The translations under genes were made by a program, and so were the position numbers. From positions 1 to 5,076 of the forward strand of contig JAAWLY010000155.1 in assembly GCA_022798155.1 (NCBI GenBank): 5,076 nt of DNA, given 5' to 3'. Source of the stretch: Lawsonibacter sp. (GTDB lineage Bacteria > Bacillota > Clostridia > Oscillospirales > Oscillospiraceae). Each line of letters opens with the position of its first letter. The stretch's first letter is position 1. The notes under the pieces were generated by a model, which was not told the DNA's origin, made no database searches, and saw only the letters and a program-made list of their open reading frames with translations. This document shows, one piece after another, positions 4,510-5,076 of this stretch.

Positions 4510-5076
4510 ATGTACCGTATTGATATTATGACATTATTCCCCGATGTGGTGGGAGATATGCTCTGCGAGTCCGTTCTGGGCCGGGGACAGGAGCGGGGTT
4601 ACATCCGGGTGGAGTGCCACCAGATTCGGGATTATACGATCAACAAACAGAAGCAGGTGGACAACTACCCCTATGGCGGGGGACGGGGGGCGGTGATGCA
4701 GGCCGACCCTTTGTTCCGGTGCTGGGAGCACATCTGCCAGGAGGCGGGGGAGCGGGTCCACACCATCTATATGTCCCCGGCGGGGAGGACCTTTACCCAG
4801 GCTGACGCCCGACGGCTGAAGGACGGTTACCAGCGGCTGATTCTGGTCTGCGGCCACTACGAGGGGGTGGACGAGCGGTTTATTGAGGAGTGTGTAGATG
4901 AGGAAATTTCCATCGGCGACTTCGTCATGACCGGGGGAGAAATCCCCGCCATGGCGGTGGCCGACGCGGTGTGCCGCCTGGTGCCCGGGGTGCTGTCCGA
5001 CCCCTCCTGCTACGAGAACGAGAGCCACTGGAACGGAATGCTGGAGGCCCCCCAGTACTCCCGGCCCGAGGTGTGG
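4510..5076 (+). CDS. trmD: tRNA (guanine37-N1)-methyltransferase TrmD, 3'-truncated by window
   Basis: The open frame runs 189 codons to the window edge, against about 230-250 in the family, so the C-terminal tRNA-binding domain is incomplete here. TrmD uses S-adenosylmethionine to make m1G37 in tRNAs reading codons that begin with C, which prevents +1 frameshifting. Signatures are MYRIDIMTLFPDV at the start, YPYGGGRGAVMQADP (53-67), LVCGHYEGVDERF (112-124) and EEISIGDFVMTGGEIPAM (131-148); the last two form the SPOUT trefoil-knot SAM site. R156 matches E. coli Arg154. The residue at the E. coli Asp169 position is E171. The start at 4510 is preferred over the in-frame ATG at 4528 because the conserved opening would otherwise be lost. 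AAAGG (4495-4499) is a modest RBS ten bases upstream. The usual upstream neighbours rpsP and rimM are missing. Confidence 0.95.
   Translation, partial: MYRIDIMTLFPDVVGDMLCESVLGRGQERGYIRVECHQIRDYTINKQKQVDNYPYGGGRGAVMQADPLFRCWEHICQEAGERVHTIYMSPAGRTFTQADARRLKDGYQRLILVCGHYEGVDERFIEECVDEEISIGDFVMTGGEIPAMAVADAVCRLVPGVLSDPSCYENESHWNGMLEAPQYSRPEVW

Noticed and set aside
4534..5028. Minus-strand open frame inside trmD
   Set aside because: It is antisense to trmD, whose SAM-site motifs are unmistakable, and has no RBS or domain of its own.

Overview
The window reads as chromosomal DNA of an anaerobic, fairly GC-rich Firmicute. The best guess is a gut clostridium of the Oscillospiraceae (Flavonifractor/Oscillibacter/Lawsonibacter-like). 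This rests on a flavodiiron protein fused to a rubredoxin domain (an anaerobe's O2/NO defence), a DegV protein, Gram-positive-style ribosome binding sites (AGGGGG, GGGAGG, GGAGG), and coding DNA rich in G/C at third codon positions. The taxonomic placement is inference.

Layout from left to right. Positions 1-455 are AT-rich and hold no intact gene. They contain the debris of a mobile element on the minus strand: a decayed 5' fragment of a tyrosine recombinase gene (about 108-268) with a good ribosome binding site, preceded by four direct copies of a ~15-bp motif at 21-23 bp spacing (294-375). An imperfect inverted repeat sits at the window edge (1-62). Four intact minus-strand genes follow: yebC (456-1184), an HD-domain protein (1267-1848), a DegV-family protein (1925-2758) and a flavodiiron protein with a C-terminal rubredoxin domain (2995-4347). 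Diverging from the last, on the plus strand, is the 5' part of trmD (4510 to the window end).

The minus-strand genes point the same way but do not look like one operon. A promoter can be read upstream of each: yebC TTGCAA-17-TATAAT, HD gene TTGACA-18-CATAAT, degV TTTACA-17-TAAACT, and an extended -10 for the flavodiiron gene. Strong intrinsic terminators follow the flavodiiron gene and degV. trmD has a near-consensus promoter of its own (TTGAAA-17-TATAAT). The known roles are housekeeping: proline-rich translation/regulation (YebC), fatty-acid binding (DegV), O2/NO reduction (flavodiiron protein) and tRNA m1G37 modification (TrmD). No shared pathway links them.

The points most worth a second look are the direct-repeat array beside the recombinase remnant, the promoter of the HD gene that starts transcription inside the degV terminator hairpin, trmD standing alone instead of following rimM, and a Glu where E. 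coli TrmD has its catalytic Asp169. I found no convincing new multi-gene system.
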